From the IMG/VR virus record IMGVR_UViG_3300048833_000277, positions 1-38,773 of that record: 38,773 nucleotides of DNA; one strand, given 5' to 3'. Every line of letters begins with the position of its first letter. Position 1 is the stretch's first letter. The stretch is from a virus. Below the pieces are notes generated by a model. The model ran no database searches, was not told the DNA's origin, and was given only the letters and a program-made list of their open reading frames with translations. The position numbers were made by a program, and so were the translations under genes. Positions 13,852 to 20,843 of the stretch are shown here, piece by piece.

Positions 13852-14591
13852 GCAACATGCCCACAGGAATCGTGCTGGAAAAGCCAGGCCGCAATCTGGA
13901 TTCACTCACTCAGACCGCCGCTCTGGAATCGTTGAAGTCGACACTCATCCACGAATGGAAAATCCGAGACGCCTTCGCATCGGTCGAAAAATTCGGCATC
14001 CGACCAACAACGATGGCTTTGTTTCATGGCCCGCCAGGGAACGGAAAAACGATGGCCAGCAAGATGCTGGCGAGCGTGATCGATGCTCCGTTGTATCGGG
14101 TTTCATGCGAAGGGCTGATCAATGCGTATCTTGGCAAGTCCGAAGAAAACATGCTGAACGTGATGGCATGGCTTGCGGACGCTGGTGAAGCCGTCGTGCT
14201 GTTCGATGAATGCGAGTCACTGTTCCGCCGCCGAGGTGAAAAGGACGGCTGCTCTCAGGCCATCATTCGGACCATGCAGGTTTTCTGGCAAGCCGTCGAC
14301 CGCTGGGAAACGCCTCAGATGTTTTTGCTGGCGACCAACAGAATTCAGGACATCGACGAAGCTCTGCTCAGCCGGTGCGAGACGAAGCTGGAGTTCGTTG
14401 GGCCAACTCGCGAACAGGCTCTGTTGGTGCTGGACTACTGGGCCGAGACCTTACATGAGCATGGCGCCGAAGACTGGGCACCAGCTCTGCGGAAGTTGGT
14501 CCAGAAAAAGACTCCGGAAAGTTTTCGCGAACTGTGGCAGATGATTTCGATGAGTGTGCGTCAGTGGATTATTCGAGGACACCAGCAATGA
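13848..14591 (+). CDS. AAA+ ATPase
   Basis: A 247-residue single AAA+ module with GTG start overlapping the upstream stop (GTGA). Walker A GPPGNGKT (61-68), Walker B VVLFDE (116-121), sensor 1 in LLATN (160-164) and an arginine in LLSRCETKLEF follow the classical order. Such phage ATPases can act as helicase loaders, remodelers or protein unfoldases. Its place just before the replication genes and directly after the coiled-coil/alpha-CTD-like gene supports a DNA-transaction role, but the pore loop and partner cannot be defined by eye. The gene ends in an ATGA overlap. Confidence 0.88.
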   Translation: MSNMPTGIVLEKPGRNLDSLTQTAALESLKSTLIHEWKIRDAFASVEKFGIRPTTMALFHGPPGNGKTMASKMLASVIDAPLYRVSCEGLINAYLGKSEENMLNVMAWLADAGEAVVLFDECESLFRRRGEKDGCSQAIIRTMQVFWQAVDRWETPQMFLLATNRIQDIDEALLSRCETKLEFVGPTREQALLVLDYWAETLHEHGAEDWAPALRKLVQKKTPESFRELWQMISMSVRQWIIRGHQQ

Positions 14592-15223
14592 CAACCCGTG
14601 AACCTATCAGCGAGCGATTCCAGCGAGACATCGCCACGCATCAGATTGAGATCCGCCACGATGACGGGCTCTATCGTCACATCGTCTTCAAGCGGCCCGA
14701 TACGGTCTGCATGGCGTTCTCGCTCACAACAACGCCCGGGCGTCTGATCTACGCAGGCGACATGGGCTGCTTTGTCTTCGAGCGAGTCACAGACATGTTC
14801 GATTTCTTCCGCTCCCGAGCGGGCCATCGAGACCCAAACCTCGGCTACTGGCACGAAAAGCTGGTGGCCATCGATCGATGCGGATCACAAGAGAACAGTG
14901 TCGACCGTTTCCGCGACAACCTGAAATCGTACGACACTTCGGAACTCACAGAGGCACAAAAGCAAGCTGTGGCGGATTTCATCGACGACGCTGTGAGTGT
15001 GTTTGAAAACGATGGGCCTCACGCTGCGTACCGAGCTGTCGGGGATTTCGAACTGGAGGACGATCGGCCTCATCATCGTGAGTTCTTCACGGACTTTTTC
15101 GACCACAGCGATCGAGTCTTCACGCTCCGCTACGAATGGGCATGCCACGCGATTCAGTGGGGCGTCCAGCAGTACGACCAAGCCAAAGCCAACGCGGTCG
15201 AGTTCTTCACTGAACACATTTAG
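14588..15223 (+). CDS. Conserved phage protein of unknown function
   Basis: A 211-residue soluble protein starting at an ATGA overlap. The N-terminal 80 residues (ISERFQRDIATHQIEIRHDD ... HIVFKRPDTVCMAFSLTTTP ... GDMGCFVFERVTDMFDFFRS) resemble, from memory, a phage family seen in many siphovirus early regions with the same GDMG-x-F-x-F-x-R-x-x-DMF-x-FF motif; no function is established. The C-terminal half is helical and acidic, with a DFELEDDRPHHREFF segment. It is located between the AAA+ ATPase and the replication initiator. Confidence 0.75.
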   Translation: MTTREPISERFQRDIATHQIEIRHDDGLYRHIVFKRPDTVCMAFSLTTTPGRLIYAGDMGCFVFERVTDMFDFFRSRAGHRDPNLGYWHEKLVAIDRCGSQENSVDRFRDNLKSYDTSELTEAQKQAVADFIDDAVSVFENDGPHAAYRAVGDFELEDDRPHHREFFTDFFDHSDRVFTLRYEWACHAIQWGVQQYDQAKANAVEFFTEHI

Positions 15224-15253
15224 CGAACTGATTTCTGATCACGGACGACACCG

Positions 15254-16408
15254 ATGACCACTCCACAATTACGATTCGACTCCATCAGCGATCAGACACG
15301 CGCACGCTGGGCGAAGCTGCTGGATTCCGCTCGGCGAGATCTGACGCCACGAATGCGTCAACTGATCCGCATCGCTCTGGACGCCTGCGATTCTGTAGGT
15401 CCGCCGAAGATGCAGGCCAGACTGATCGGCGGAGGTATTTCGCTGTGGATACTGTGCCCTCAGGCGGAGCTGGCCGAGCTGCTGCGCTGCAGTGACCGCA
15501 CTCTTCGGACCGAATTCGAGCGGCTCAGTACTCTGCAGGCTCTGGAGACGGAGCCTCACGAGACCATCGCCAATCTGATCGGCTACCGGATCGATTTGGC
15601 TGTGCTGGAGTCTCTGCAAGAGAGTCTGACTCCGGAGCTGGATGAGATCATTTTCCAGTGGATGGAACGACAGGCAGAAGCTGCTTCCGTCTCCCTTTCC
15701 GGAGTCATTGCCGACGGTGTTTCCGTGGCGGTTTCCGCCAGTGTTTCCGGTCAGATTTCCGCCCCCATTTCCGGTGGTATTTCCGGTCACTTTTCCGGCG
15801 GAATTTCCGCCCCTGTTTCCGGTCAGATTTCCGCTCTAACTGATAATGATAATGATAATCATTATTTAATTACTTCTGATGATGATCATCATGATGAGTC
15901 TTCGGAAACGACAGCCGTCTGGGACATGACTTCGCAGGAACCTCTGAGCTTCCGCGAGATCCGAGATTTCCACGCCGAGGCGATCGCAGGAAAAACCGTC
16001 GACGGTGCTGTGCTCTCGCTGCGACAACGCTGGGTGCTGTTCATGCGGTACTGGTCCGATGTGAAAGTCACCGAGCCAGGACCGCTGAGCCAGGCGGACG
16101 CGACGGAGCTGCTGGCGTTGTTCATTTACTGGGGCCGAGCGAAAACCAACAAAAGTCGTGGCGGTGCAATCCGGACCTGGTGGGGCAATCGCCGCAGTCA
16201 GCCGATCATCGCAACGGTGAAGGCCTCTCTGATCGACGAGGCGCGGCGAGTGATGGCCGCTGGCCTCGGCACCGTGCAACGGGCGCCACAGCCCGCCAGC
16301 GTTCCACCTCGCGTTCCAGACGGCCAGCGAATCAAGCGTCTGAATCTCGATGCGATGAAAGAACGAATTCTGAAAGCCAAAGCGGAGGCCGCTCAGCCAT
16401 GCCAATGA
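15254..16408 (+). CDS. Replication initiator protein with internal origin (lambda O-like arrangement)
   Basis: A 384-residue protein. Residues 1-135 look like winged-helix DNA-binding material (ELAELLRCSDRTLRTEFERLSTL is a good helix-turn-helix). Residues about 144-195 are a four-residue-periodic Ser/Gly/Ile linker (SGQISAPISGGISGHFSG) encoded by a 12-bp iteron array. An Asp/His-rich stretch is encoded by A/T-rich DNA. The C-terminal ~170 residues are helical and basic and may recruit the helicase or its loader. Iterons followed by an AT-rich region inside an initiator gene is the lambda O/ori design. The ATG at 15254 lies 30 bases after the previous stop. Confidence 0.75.
   Translation: MTTPQLRFDSISDQTRARWAKLLDSARRDLTPRMRQLIRIALDACDSVGPPKMQARLIGGGISLWILCPQAELAELLRCSDRTLRTEFERLSTLQALETEPHETIANLIGYRIDLAVLESLQESLTPELDEIIFQWMERQAEAASVSLSGVIADGVSVAVSASVSGQISAPISGGISGHFSGGISAPVSGQISALTDNDNDNHYLITSDDDHHDESSETTAVWDMTSQEPLSFREIRDFHAEAIAGKTVDGAVLSLRQRWVLFMRYWSDVKVTEPGPLSQADATELLALFIYWGRAKTNKSRGGAIRTWWGNRRSQPIIATVKASLIDEARRVMAAGLGTVQRAPQPASVPPRVPDGQRIKRLNLDAMKERILKAKAEAAQPCQ
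15684..15839. repeat. 12-bp iteron array (13 units), putative replication origin
   Basis: TTTCCG recurs exactly every 12 bases at 15696, 15720, 15732, 15744, 15756, 15768, 15780, 15792, 15804, 15816 and 15828; one-mismatch units fill 15684 (CTTCCG) and 15708 (TTGCCG). Unit tails alternate GGTCAG, CCCCCA and GGTGGT types. Strict phase plus the adjacent A/T-rich tract argue for protein-binding iterons rather than chance. Confidence 0.8.
15838..15895. other. A/T-rich unwinding element next to the iterons
   Basis: Three TGATAA repeats, then TCATTATTTAATTACTTC and a GATGATGATCATCATGATG near-palindrome. This is the most A/T-rich stretch of a GC-rich genome, and it directly follows the 12-bp array, as expected for a DNA-unwinding element of a lambda-type origin. 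Confidence 0.7.
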
Positions 16409-16719
16409 TCCGCGAAAACTATCCTGACAACTGGGACCAGATCGCACTGGAGATCAAAGAAGCCGCTGGCTGGAAATGCGAAAAGTGCGGTCGACAGTGC
16501 CGATTCCCGGGCGAGCCATTCGACACGCATGTTCGCACGTTGACGGTCGCTCACATCAACCACTGCGGGATGGATTGCTCTCCCGAAAATCTGGTCGCAC
16601 TCTGTCCCCGGTGTCACCTGGCTTACGACGAAGTCAGGAAGGCGATGCAGCGACTGGCTAAAAAACGAATCAAAGCCGATCGTCGAAATGTGCTGTTTCC
16701 AGCCGAGAGCATCCCATGA
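16399..16719 (+). CDS. HNH endonuclease
   Basis: A 106-residue protein. A zinc-binding CEKC (27-30) pairs with CPRC (69-72); between them VAHINHCGMDCSPENLVALC supplies the HNH core (His52 region, Asn64) and His73 follows. The small stand-alone size fits phage HNH nucleases, some of which aid packaging or homing and some of which cut host DNA. The start at 16399 has GGAGG 11 bases upstream (16384-16388); an internal ATG at 16405 forms an ATGA overlap with the upstream stop and is an alternative. It lies next to two methyltransferases, so a restriction-like partnership is conceivable. Confidence 0.85.
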   Translation: MPMIRENYPDNWDQIALEIKEAAGWKCEKCGRQCRFPGEPFDTHVRTLTVAHINHCGMDCSPENLVALCPRCHLAYDEVRKAMQRLAKKRIKADRRNVLFPAESIP

Positions 16720-16850
16720 ACCCATACGAAACTCTCCAATGCGACAAACCGCGGCCCCCGCGTTCAACCACTCCGGGACAATGGGCGATGATCGTGCTGG
16801 CTTGCGCAGCGATTGCCCAACTGATCGCGAAGTTGCTGGAAATGATGTGA
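16716..16850 (+). CDS. 44-residue small membrane protein
   Basis: A short reading frame from an ATGA overlap with the HNH gene to a TGA that overlaps the GTG of the methyltransferase gene (GTGA). It encodes MNPYETLQCDKPRPPRSTTP, then a single hydrophobic helix (WAMIVLACAAIAQLIAKLLEM). Exact stop-start coupling on both sides supports translation. The function is unknown; it may be a small membrane effector or a coupling peptide. Confidence 0.6.
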   Translation: MNPYETLQCDKPRPPRSTTPGQWAMIVLACAAIAQLIAKLLEMM

Positions 16851-17632
16851 ACGTGACTGAGCTCGTTCTTTCCCTCTTTCCCGGCATCGGCCTTCTCGAC
16901 CGTGCATTCTCGATCGCAGGCTTCTGCATCGTGCAGGCCCAGGACAAAATCACCGGCGGAGACGTTCGTGAGTTCGTCGGAGTGCCTGGCCGGTTCGATG
17001 GCATCGTGGCGGGCCCGCCGTGTCAGGGTTTCAGTTGCGCGAACAGTTATCGGAAAGATTATGATCATTACAGCGTTCAGCACAGTCGCGAAATGCTGCA
17101 GCAAACTTGCAGAATCATTTCGGAGTGCGAACCAGAATGGTTTCTCATCGAGAACGTTCCCAACGTCCCGAACGTGCGAATCGAAGGCTACACCATCCAG
17201 AGAATTCCGATCACGGATCTCGAATGCGGAGGCAGCCAGCTCCGCTGCCGACACATTCAGTTCGGTCACATCGGCGGAAAGATCATTCGCCCGGAACGTG
17301 TGAACGACTGCACGCGAAATCGGAAAAAAGGAAGGCCAGCAAAAGCGGTCACCACAAAAACCGACCGCTGGAAAGATTTCACAGACGTCTGCCGGCGCCA
17401 AGGCCTCGAAACACCGATCGATCTGCCGGGCTGGACTCGGACCGCAAAAGTGAAGGCAGTCGGCAATGGCGTGCCTCTCCGGATCGGCCGTGCTCTCGCA
17501 GCGGCCGTCGCTCAGCGTGCTGGGCCCCGCGAATCTGACTGCCTTTGCGGATGCGGTCGACAGGTAACCGGGAAGCAGCTCACCGCGACTGCGAAACCAT
17601 GGGTTGATGTGGATGGCTATCACGAACCGTGA
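16847..17632 (+). CDS. C5-cytosine DNA methyltransferase
   Basis: A 261-residue enzyme that transfers a methyl group from S-adenosylmethionine to cytosine C5. Motif I LSLFPGIGLLDRAF (residues 9-21), motif IV GPPCQG with catalytic Cys59, motif VI ENV (102-104) and motif X VGNGVP are in the canonical order. It is shorter than typical bacterial enzymes, with a small target-recognition region. The C terminus carries a CLCGCGRQVTGKQ zinc-finger-like segment. It starts with GTG at a GTGA overlap; a second GTG two codons on is possible. It probably protects phage DNA from host restriction. The recognition sequence cannot be read. Confidence 0.88.
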   Translation: MNVTELVLSLFPGIGLLDRAFSIAGFCIVQAQDKITGGDVREFVGVPGRFDGIVAGPPCQGFSCANSYRKDYDHYSVQHSREMLQQTCRIISECEPEWFLIENVPNVPNVRIEGYTIQRIPITDLECGGSQLRCRHIQFGHIGGKIIRPERVNDCTRNRKKGRPAKAVTTKTDRWKDFTDVCRRQGLETPIDLPGWTRTAKVKAVGNGVPLRIGRALAAAVAQRAGPRESDCLCGCGRQVTGKQLTATAKPWVDVDGYHEP

Positions 17633-17665
17633 GCCATCGATGCCAACCGACTACAGAAAGACACC

Positions 17666-18517
17666 ATGACAGCCAAAACAAAAAAGGCTCGGGTGACTCG
17701 CAAAACCGAGTCACGTCCTGCAGGTCAATCAACGTGCGATCGCACGACTCTGGATCCAGAGTCACCGGATCCAGAGTCGGGTGATGGAAGCTACTTCGGC
17801 GGAAAAGGCGGTTGCTTTCGGCATCTGGTCAATCACATTCCGCCTCACGATCATCTGATCGTGCCCTTCGCTGGACACTGCGCGATCGTGCGAAACATGC
17901 GGCTGCCGTCGCAGGTTCTGATCAATGATCTCGATGGAAAGGTCACTCGCTGGTGGCGTCGCCACCTCGAGGTGACGACTCCAGAACCGGAGACGGAGTA
18001 CTCGACGCAGATCGAAACGCAGATCGAAATCCGGCAGCAATGCGGACTCGAACTGCTGGAAGAAGTCCGCCGCCGACTTCAACCCGGTGGCGTGCCTCCG
18101 TTCGTCTATCTGGATCCCCCGTATCTGTTGTCGACTCGCAAATCGGGGACGCGGTACCAGCACGAACTGACGCACGACGAACACATCAGACTGCTGGCCA
18201 TCGCAAAGGAGCTTCCCTGTCGAGTCATGATCAGTGGCTATAGTTCAAAGCTCTATCAGCAGCAGCTCGCCGACTGGCGACACTTCGACTTTCCATCGTC
18301 GACACGGGGCGGAATGGCCACCGAACATGTCTGGTGCAATTACGCCGAGCCGTCCGAGCTGCAGGATTACCGCTGGCTGGGCCGCGATCGTCGCGAGCGA
18401 TTCAAGCTGCTGCGACGTGAGCAAAACCTGATCGAGAAACTCAGCAGACTCCCAGCGATCGAACGCAACGCCCTGCTGGCGGCCGTTGACTCGCATTTTG
18501 GAGTCGGTCGACGTTAA
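17666..18517 (+). CDS. D12-class (Dam-like) adenine-N6 DNA methyltransferase
   Basis: A 283-residue enzyme. The SAM-binding motif YFGGKGG (43-49) and catalytic DPPY (150-153) are in the order of Dam-family enzymes, with PFAGHCAIVRNM and INDLDGKV between them. The first ~40 residues are low-complexity and are encoded by a cluster of palindromes (17693-17779), so the functional protein may begin near residue 40. It probably modifies adenines, perhaps GATC, in phage DNA for anti-restriction or regulation. Its own gene start contains three GATC sites. It sits beside a C5 methyltransferase. Confidence 0.88.
   Translation: MTAKTKKARVTRKTESRPAGQSTCDRTTLDPESPDPESGDGSYFGGKGGCFRHLVNHIPPHDHLIVPFAGHCAIVRNMRLPSQVLINDLDGKVTRWWRRHLEVTTPEPETEYSTQIETQIEIRQQCGLELLEEVRRRLQPGGVPPFVYLDPPYLLSTRKSGTRYQHELTHDEHIRLLAIAKELPCRVMISGYSSKLYQQQLADWRHFDFPSSTRGGMATEHVWCNYAEPSELQDYRWLGRDRRERFKLLRREQNLIEKLSRLPAIERNALLAAVDSHFGVGRR
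17693..17779. repeat. Palindrome cluster in the 5' end of the Dam-like gene
   Basis: GTGACTCG-caaaac-CGAGTCAC (17693-17714), GTGCGATCGCAC (17734-17745), and a perfect 18-bp palindrome GACTCTGGATCCAGAGTC (17746-17763) followed at once by a second GGATCCAGAGTC (17767-17778). Three GATC sites fall within about 40 bases. All of it is translated as part of the N-terminal tail. Confidence 0.85.
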
Positions 18518-18575
18518 TCAGGTCGGTCGGTATTGTGTGCCGGGGCTTGAGTCGTCGTTTGAGAAGGGGAAAACC

Positions 18576-19016
18576 GTGGATTTGCATGAGTTAGCGAAGG
18601 AAGTGAAGCAGCTGCAGCCGACAGAAATGATTTGCTCCATCTCCAGTGCGTGCGCGTTTTTTGTCCCGGGCTCATTGATGTTGCTTTGCTTCAGAGAGGA
18701 TCTGCTACGGGAGTTGCCTGTTTTTTTGTGTCTCGTGCTGGCAATCGCTCTGAGTGCCCCATTGTGCTTCTTGAACGCGTTGCTGATGCTTCCCGTGGTC
18801 GATCTGGTTAATTCGAGCAAAGCAGGTTACCACTTCACGTCTACGGCTGTTGTGGTTCATCTCGTCGCCTGCCCCGTTCTTCTGTTGATCGAGCTGTTCG
18901 ACTGGAGTTTTGCGACGTTCACCGTGTTGTTGCTGATGTGGCAAATAATGGTCACATTGGCGTGCCACCACATTCTCAATGAAGTGAAAAACAATCCGCG
19001 TCAATCTGAGAACTGA
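18576..19016 (+). CDS. Four-helix integral membrane protein
   Basis: A 146-residue protein from a GTG start with AAGGGGA 5 bases upstream; an upstream ATG at 18486 in the same frame overlaps the methyltransferase gene and is less likely. Hydrophobic segments at about residues 20-40, 48-75, 90-110 and 115-135 predict four transmembrane helices, with a short amphipathic N terminus. Base composition is less GC-rich than its surroundings, as in the 6413-7723 block. Superinfection exclusion or lysis functions are possible, but nothing in the sequence decides between them. Confidence 0.65.
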   Translation: MDLHELAKEVKQLQPTEMICSISSACAFFVPGSLMLLCFREDLLRELPVFLCLVLAIALSAPLCFLNALLMLPVVDLVNSSKAGYHFTSTAVVVHLVACPVLLLIELFDWSFATFTVLLLMWQIMVTLACHHILNEVKNNPRQSEN

Positions 19017-19027
19017 TCGAGCGACAC

Positions 19028-19264
19028 TCAATTCTCACTCGCCCGCTGTTCCAGCTTGATCTCGCCTCGGCCCAGTCGAGCCAGATACTCGAGCGCCGTC
19101 TTTCCGACCAGCTTACGAAGCTCCGCTGACTTGCTGCAGTAACCCGCCAGCTTCTGCAAGCCTCGGAATTCTTCCTCGGTCAAAGCGATCGATTGAGCCC
19201 GACGAATCGGACGTCCGAACGATCCCTTCAGTGGCGGATCGTTCTGCGGTGCGGGCGCAATCAT
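19028..19264 (-). CDS. Small hypothetical reverse-strand protein
   Basis: A 78-residue protein. After a Pro-rich N terminus (MIAPAPQNDPPLKGSFGRP) comes a helical region, SIALTEEEFRGLQKLAGYC and ELRKLVGKTALEYLARLGRG, suggestive of a small DNA-binding or antitoxin-like fold. The upstream Shine-Dalgarno is weak (GAGAG). It converges on the 18576 membrane gene and is divergent from the 19466 gene. No family assignment is made; it may be a lysogeny-expressed gene. Confidence 0.5.
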   Translation of the reverse strand: MIAPAPQNDPPLKGSFGRPIRRAQSIALTEEEFRGLQKLAGYCSKSAELRKLVGKTALEYLARLGRGEIKLEQRASEN

Positions 19265-19383
19265 GCAAGTCTCTCGCGGTCTCAGCCGTCAGATTGAGTT
19301 GTCGTCATCGCCCAGCGATTCGCCGAAAACTGAACACCGAAAACCGAAAACCCTTGTGAAAGAAAAAGTCATAACTCAATAAC

Positions 19384-19461
19384 GCGACCGCCAAGCCTGC
19401 ATCCCGGCGAGAGTTGAACTGCGTGTTCGCTCGCCGGGGCTGCAGCATTTTAGGCGGTCGC
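19384..19461 (+). ncRNA. Long structured RNA hairpin upstream of the 19466 gene
   Basis: Three stacked helices can be read directly: outer GCGACCGCC/GGCGGTCGC (19384-19392, 19453-19461), middle CTGCA/TGCAG (19397-19401, 19441-19445), inner CCCGGCGAG/CTCGCCGGG (19403-19411, 19430-19438) with an 18-base apical loop. The right outer arm contains GGCGG, the only plausible ribosome-binding site for the ATG at 19466, so the fold could control translation. It has no T-run. A small RNA or a phage DNA site is also possible. Confidence 0.6.
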
Positions 19462-19465
19462 TTGA

Positions 19466-20083
19466 ATGCAGTCGATAACACAATCACAGCTCGCAGCACT
19501 GCTCTACGCGACCAGTAAGACCCAGCTTGTCTCACTTGTCAGCGTTACGGAGCCTGCGATGCGGAAACGCGGCAACCCGTACGCGACCGCTCGCAAGGTG
19601 TCACTGATCACAGGCGTCGTGAATTTCACGTACAGCAAAGCGGTCAATCGCCAGCGAGCCCGTGAGTACGCCGGCCGAGGCCCCTCGCAACGCCCGCCAC
19701 AAAGATTCCGAGCCCTTCGCCGCAAATGGGGCAAGCGCATTCAGAACACGCCGCTGGTGAGTCTGGAAGTCGAGACCGAAGAAGACACGGAGCTTGAGCT
19801 GTATCTGGAAGTGAAATGCGAACGGCGTCACTTCCTGTTCTTCGATCCGAAGACTCGCAAGCGCATCCAGGACGAAGTGATATCACCGTTCCTGCGCAAG
19901 ATCGAACGCAACCCGCGGCAAGGCCTCGAACGCGAAGTCGTGCTGCGTGACTATCGACTGGACCACATCGCCGAACTGACCATTGCAGGCTCGCAGTACC
20001 GCATTTCGCCAGCCTCAACCGAGCTGCTGCGTTACTTGCCGCCCAAAAACCCAACCGGCAAACCAACCGCCTCAAAGGCATGA
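19466..20083 (+). CDS. Conserved phage protein of unknown function
   Basis: A 205-residue protein. The segment VTEPAMRKRGNPYATARKVS ... VNFTYSKAVNRQR followed by RKWGKRIQNTPLVSLEV and LYLEVKCERR recalls, from memory, a widespread phage hypothetical family with TEPKM-x-KRGNP, Y-x-x-x-VNRQR and RKWG-x-R motifs. No function is established. It is strongly basic in the middle, which suggests nucleic-acid binding. The start at 19466 depends on a ribosome-binding site inside a hairpin; the ATG at 19562 is an alternative. Confidence 0.7.
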   Translation: MQSITQSQLAALLYATSKTQLVSLVSVTEPAMRKRGNPYATARKVSLITGVVNFTYSKAVNRQRAREYAGRGPSQRPPQRFRALRRKWGKRIQNTPLVSLEVETEEDTELELYLEVKCERRHFLFFDPKTRKRIQDEVISPFLRKIERNPRQGLEREVVLRDYRLDHIAELTIAGSQYRISPASTELLRYLPPKNPTGKPTASKA

Positions 20084-20093
20084 AAGTGCTGTC

Positions 20094-20288
20094 ATGAATT
20101 TCGGAAAGTCGTGGACGAAATCCAAAACCGTCATCGTCAATTCTCTGTCACTCGCTGCCGGACTGCTGGCCACGGCCGCCGGTTCGGAGCTGGTCGCATC
20201 GTATCCGAAAAGCGCCGCGATGATCGGCACCGCACTGGCCGCCGTCAACATCGCTCTGCGTTTCGTCACCGTCGAACCGCTGAAGTAA
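20094..20288 (+). CDS. Holin-like small membrane protein
   Basis: A 64-residue protein with a basic N terminus (MNFGKSWTKSKT), a hydrophobic segment at about 15-31 (VNSLSLAAGLLATAAGS) and a second at about 41-57 (AAMIGTALAAVNIALRF). The size and the K-T-x-x-N ... AAVNIALR pattern resemble small phage proteins often annotated as holins. Its place before a TM protein and a cysteine peptidase supports a lysis role, but there is no decisive motif. The gene starts 11 bases after the upstream stop. Confidence 0.55.
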   Translation: MNFGKSWTKSKTVIVNSLSLAAGLLATAAGSELVASYPKSAAMIGTALAAVNIALRFVTVEPLK

Positions 20289-20294
20289 ACGCCG

Positions 20295-20367
20295 CCCGAC
20301 CTGTCCTCAGGTCGGGACTCTGGCCCCCTTTGCCACACGGCCCCGATTCCGATCTGAGACAGATCGG
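20295..20367. repeat. Paired palindromic dispersed repeat (family A), intergenic copy 2
   Basis: CCCGACCTG-tcct-CAGGTCGGG (20295-20316) and CCGATCTG-aga-CAGATCGG (20349-20367) lie between the holin-like gene and the ATG at 20385. The layout is the same as at 3749-3819 and 33408-33465. Confidence 0.9.
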
Positions 20368-20384
20368 ACCACAGGAAGACACCC

Positions 20385-20843
20385 ATGAACTGGATCTCGC
20401 AAAATCTCGAAGCTGTGCTGCTGGTTGGTCTGGTCGTCTGGTGGCTTGCCCAAGTCGCAGGCCCGACGCTCAAAGCGAAGTGGCCAGCCGTCAAAGAAAA
20501 GCTGACTGCGAAGAATCTGACGCTGCCAGTCGTGGCCGCAATTCTCGCCGTGAAGCATTTTTCCCCGGCGATCATGCCGACGCCTGTGAACCCGCAGCGA
20601 CAGCCGGACATTGTTGATCGTTGCGGAATCACTGGCCGATCTCTTCTGGCCGATACTCTCGTTGATTTCTCGCGTCAGTCCTTTTCGAACGATCAGGAAC
20701 GCGAGGACGCGATCAACGGAAAAATTCACGACGTGATTGAAGCCAGCTTCGTTCCACTCAATGAGTCGATCGCAAGAGCGATCAAATTCAACCGTGTGTT
20801 CGAGGCCTCCGAGAAGATCCGCAAAGGAGAACTTCATGAGTAG
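20385..20843 (+). CDS. Membrane-anchored protein in the putative lysis cassette
   Basis: A 152-residue protein with a clear AGGAAG ribosome-binding site. Residues about 8-26 (LEAVLLVGLVVWWLAQVAG) form an N-terminal transmembrane anchor, and a second weaker hydrophobic stretch lies at about 46-57. The rest is hydrophilic and helical (SFVPLNESIARAIKFNRVF). An anchored periplasmic protein beside a holin-like gene could be a spanin-type or peptidase-partner protein; this is context only. It overlaps the next gene by 8 bases. Confidence 0.6.
   Translation: MNWISQNLEAVLLVGLVVWWLAQVAGPTLKAKWPAVKEKLTAKNLTLPVVAAILAVKHFSPAIMPTPVNPQRQPDIVDRCGITGRSLLADTLVDFSRQSFSNDQEREDAINGKIHDVIEASFVPLNESIARAIKFNRVFEASEKIRKGELHE

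Noticed and set aside
15684-15839. 12-bp periodic array considered as a CRISPR or a simple protein repeat
   Set aside because: Units are far too short and lack unique spacers for CRISPR. A pure protein repeat remains possible, but strict TTTCCG conservation and the adjacent A/T-rich tract favour iterons.
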